From Actinokineospora auranticolor (GTDB lineage Bacteria; Actinomycetota; Actinomycetes; Mycobacteriales; Pseudonocardiaceae), in NCBI RefSeq assembly GCF_002934265.1, contig NZ_PTIX01000009.1:62001-126000 (forward strand): DNA of 64,000 nucleotides, given 5' to 3'. The position numbers and the translations under genes were made by a program. Below are positions 63,552-64,000 of this stretch, in pieces; position 1 is the first letter of the stretch; each line of letters begins with the position of its first letter. Below the pieces are notes generated by a model. That model searched no databases, was not told the DNA's origin, and was given only the letters and a program-made list of their open reading frames with translations.

Positions 63552-63562
63552 AACGCGAGTGT
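63548..63562 (-). promoter_or_regulatory. SufR operator
   Basis: On the minus strand, ACACT-CGCGT-TGTGA matches the ACACT-N5-TGTGA palindrome described for mycobacterial SufR. It covers the sufR GTG start (63549-63551). A TAAATAGGAC region just upstream is a candidate -10. Confidence 0.75.
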
Positions 63563-63670
63563 GTCCTATTTACCGGCCGGAGGCAAAGAGGGGTGTAGCC
63601 AGGGGTGAACTGGGCCACATCCGGCCCGGCGCGCCACAGCGTTTCCGCAGTTCAGAGCGGGGGTGGCGGT

Positions 63671-64000
63671 TCACTGGCCGAGCTCGACGGCGAGCTGCCG
63701 CTCGGTGACCAGGGTGCTGCCGAGGAGTTCGCGGGCGTTCGAGCCGAAGGGTATCCCGTCCGCGCGCAGCGCGGCGCGGAAGGCCGCCACCCCCGCGGGC
63801 ACCCGGCGGGCCTGGGCGAGCAGGTCCGCGGCGGAGGCGGCGTCGCCCCGGGCCGAGGCGGCGCGGGCAGCGGTGCCCAGCACCACCCGCCGCACGGCCG
63901 GGAGCGGGTTCGCGCGCAGCAGCCGCCGCCGCGGGTCGACGTCCTCGGCGCCGGTGTCCGCGACCGCGGCCATGGCGGTGCCCATCCGCGCGTCGATCGA
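63671..64000 (-). CDS. Unknown protein, C-terminal part (runs off the window end)
   Basis: About 109 C-terminal residues are visible. They are Ala/Arg-rich and look helical, with DPRRRLLRANPLPAVRRVV early and a closing TERQLAVELGQ. There is no membrane helix or cofactor motif, and I do not recognise the family. Upstream sequence is missing, so an in-frame Met at 63985 or farther in might also be a start. It is transcribed toward sufR, 119 bases away, and could reach the suf operon if no terminator lies in between. Confidence 0.55.
   Translation of the reverse strand, partial: SIDARMGTAMAAVADTGAEDVDPRRRLLRANPLPAVRRVVLGTAARAASARGDAASAADLLAQARRVPAGVAAFRAALRADGIPFGSNARELLGSTLVTERQLAVELGQ

Overview
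The window is about 70% G+C, with GTG, TTG and ATG starts, purine-rich ribosome binding sites and dense four-base stop/start overlaps. Together with a SufR-led suf operon, icmF, an acVLRF1-type release factor and DUF3558 lipoproteins, this points to an actinomycete. A member of the Pseudonocardiaceae (Saccharothrix/Lentzea/Actinokineospora type) is my best inference, not a proven placement. It reads as chromosome. I saw no rRNA, tRNA, CRISPR array, prophage or biosynthetic megacluster.

Layout. 1-8.4 kb: a PadR regulator coupled to a membrane protein, a small P-loop kinase, the icmF/hydroxybutyryl-CoA dehydrogenase pair, a PaaI-type thioesterase, a PAP2-like membrane protein, a Cfa-type methyltransferase and a peroxiredoxin. 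8.4-10.5 kb: a visibly lower-G+C patch with a possible type VII secretion substrate and a DUF3558 lipoprotein. 10.5-13 kb: an exported cyclophilin and an LCP cell-wall ligase, separated by a 60-bp tandem repeat and a large palindrome. 13.2-17.2 kb: a tightly coupled minus-strand operon of alpha/beta hydrolase, FAD oxidoreductase, DUF1365 protein and a second Cfa-type enzyme. 17.2-31.1 kb: hydrolase, MobA-like transferase, SIS protein, a PQQ-propeller lipoprotein with its membrane partner, an ABC-2 exporter divergent from a DesKR-like two-component system, an ABC exporter, a GT87-like membrane protein, a small HTH protein and an ABC-F ATPase.

31.1-42 kb is the most repeat-rich part: a 155-bp MITE-like element with CTAG ends in front of an SDR gene, an IS110-family remnant, a 48-nt repeat present twice, an approximately 86-bp tandem array of about nine units, a large secreted S8-type protease, a dGTPase and an intact IS5-family insertion sequence.

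42-56.8 kb: a lycopene-cyclase-like flavoprotein, a degenerate EAL/GGDEF protein, three tandem small membrane-protein paralogues (the third frameshifted), a LuxR-type LAL regulator, an M4 metalloprotease, glmS, a second NarL-type two-component system, a RidA protein and mug. 56.9-63.6 kb is one operon, sufR-sufB-sufD-Rieske-sufC-sufS-sufU-sufT, with nearly every junction overlapping. It is closed by a strong hairpin and headed by an ACACT-N5-TGTGA operator that lies on the sufR start codon. The window opens and ends inside genes.

How the parts work together: the suf operon assembles Fe-S clusters under SufR feedback. icmF, hbd and the thioesterase handle short-chain acyl-CoAs. The two Cfa-type enzymes, the FAD/DUF1365 cluster and the PAP2-like protein point to membrane-lipid modification. 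LCP, glmS, the cyclophilin and the two secreted proteases serve the envelope and exterior.
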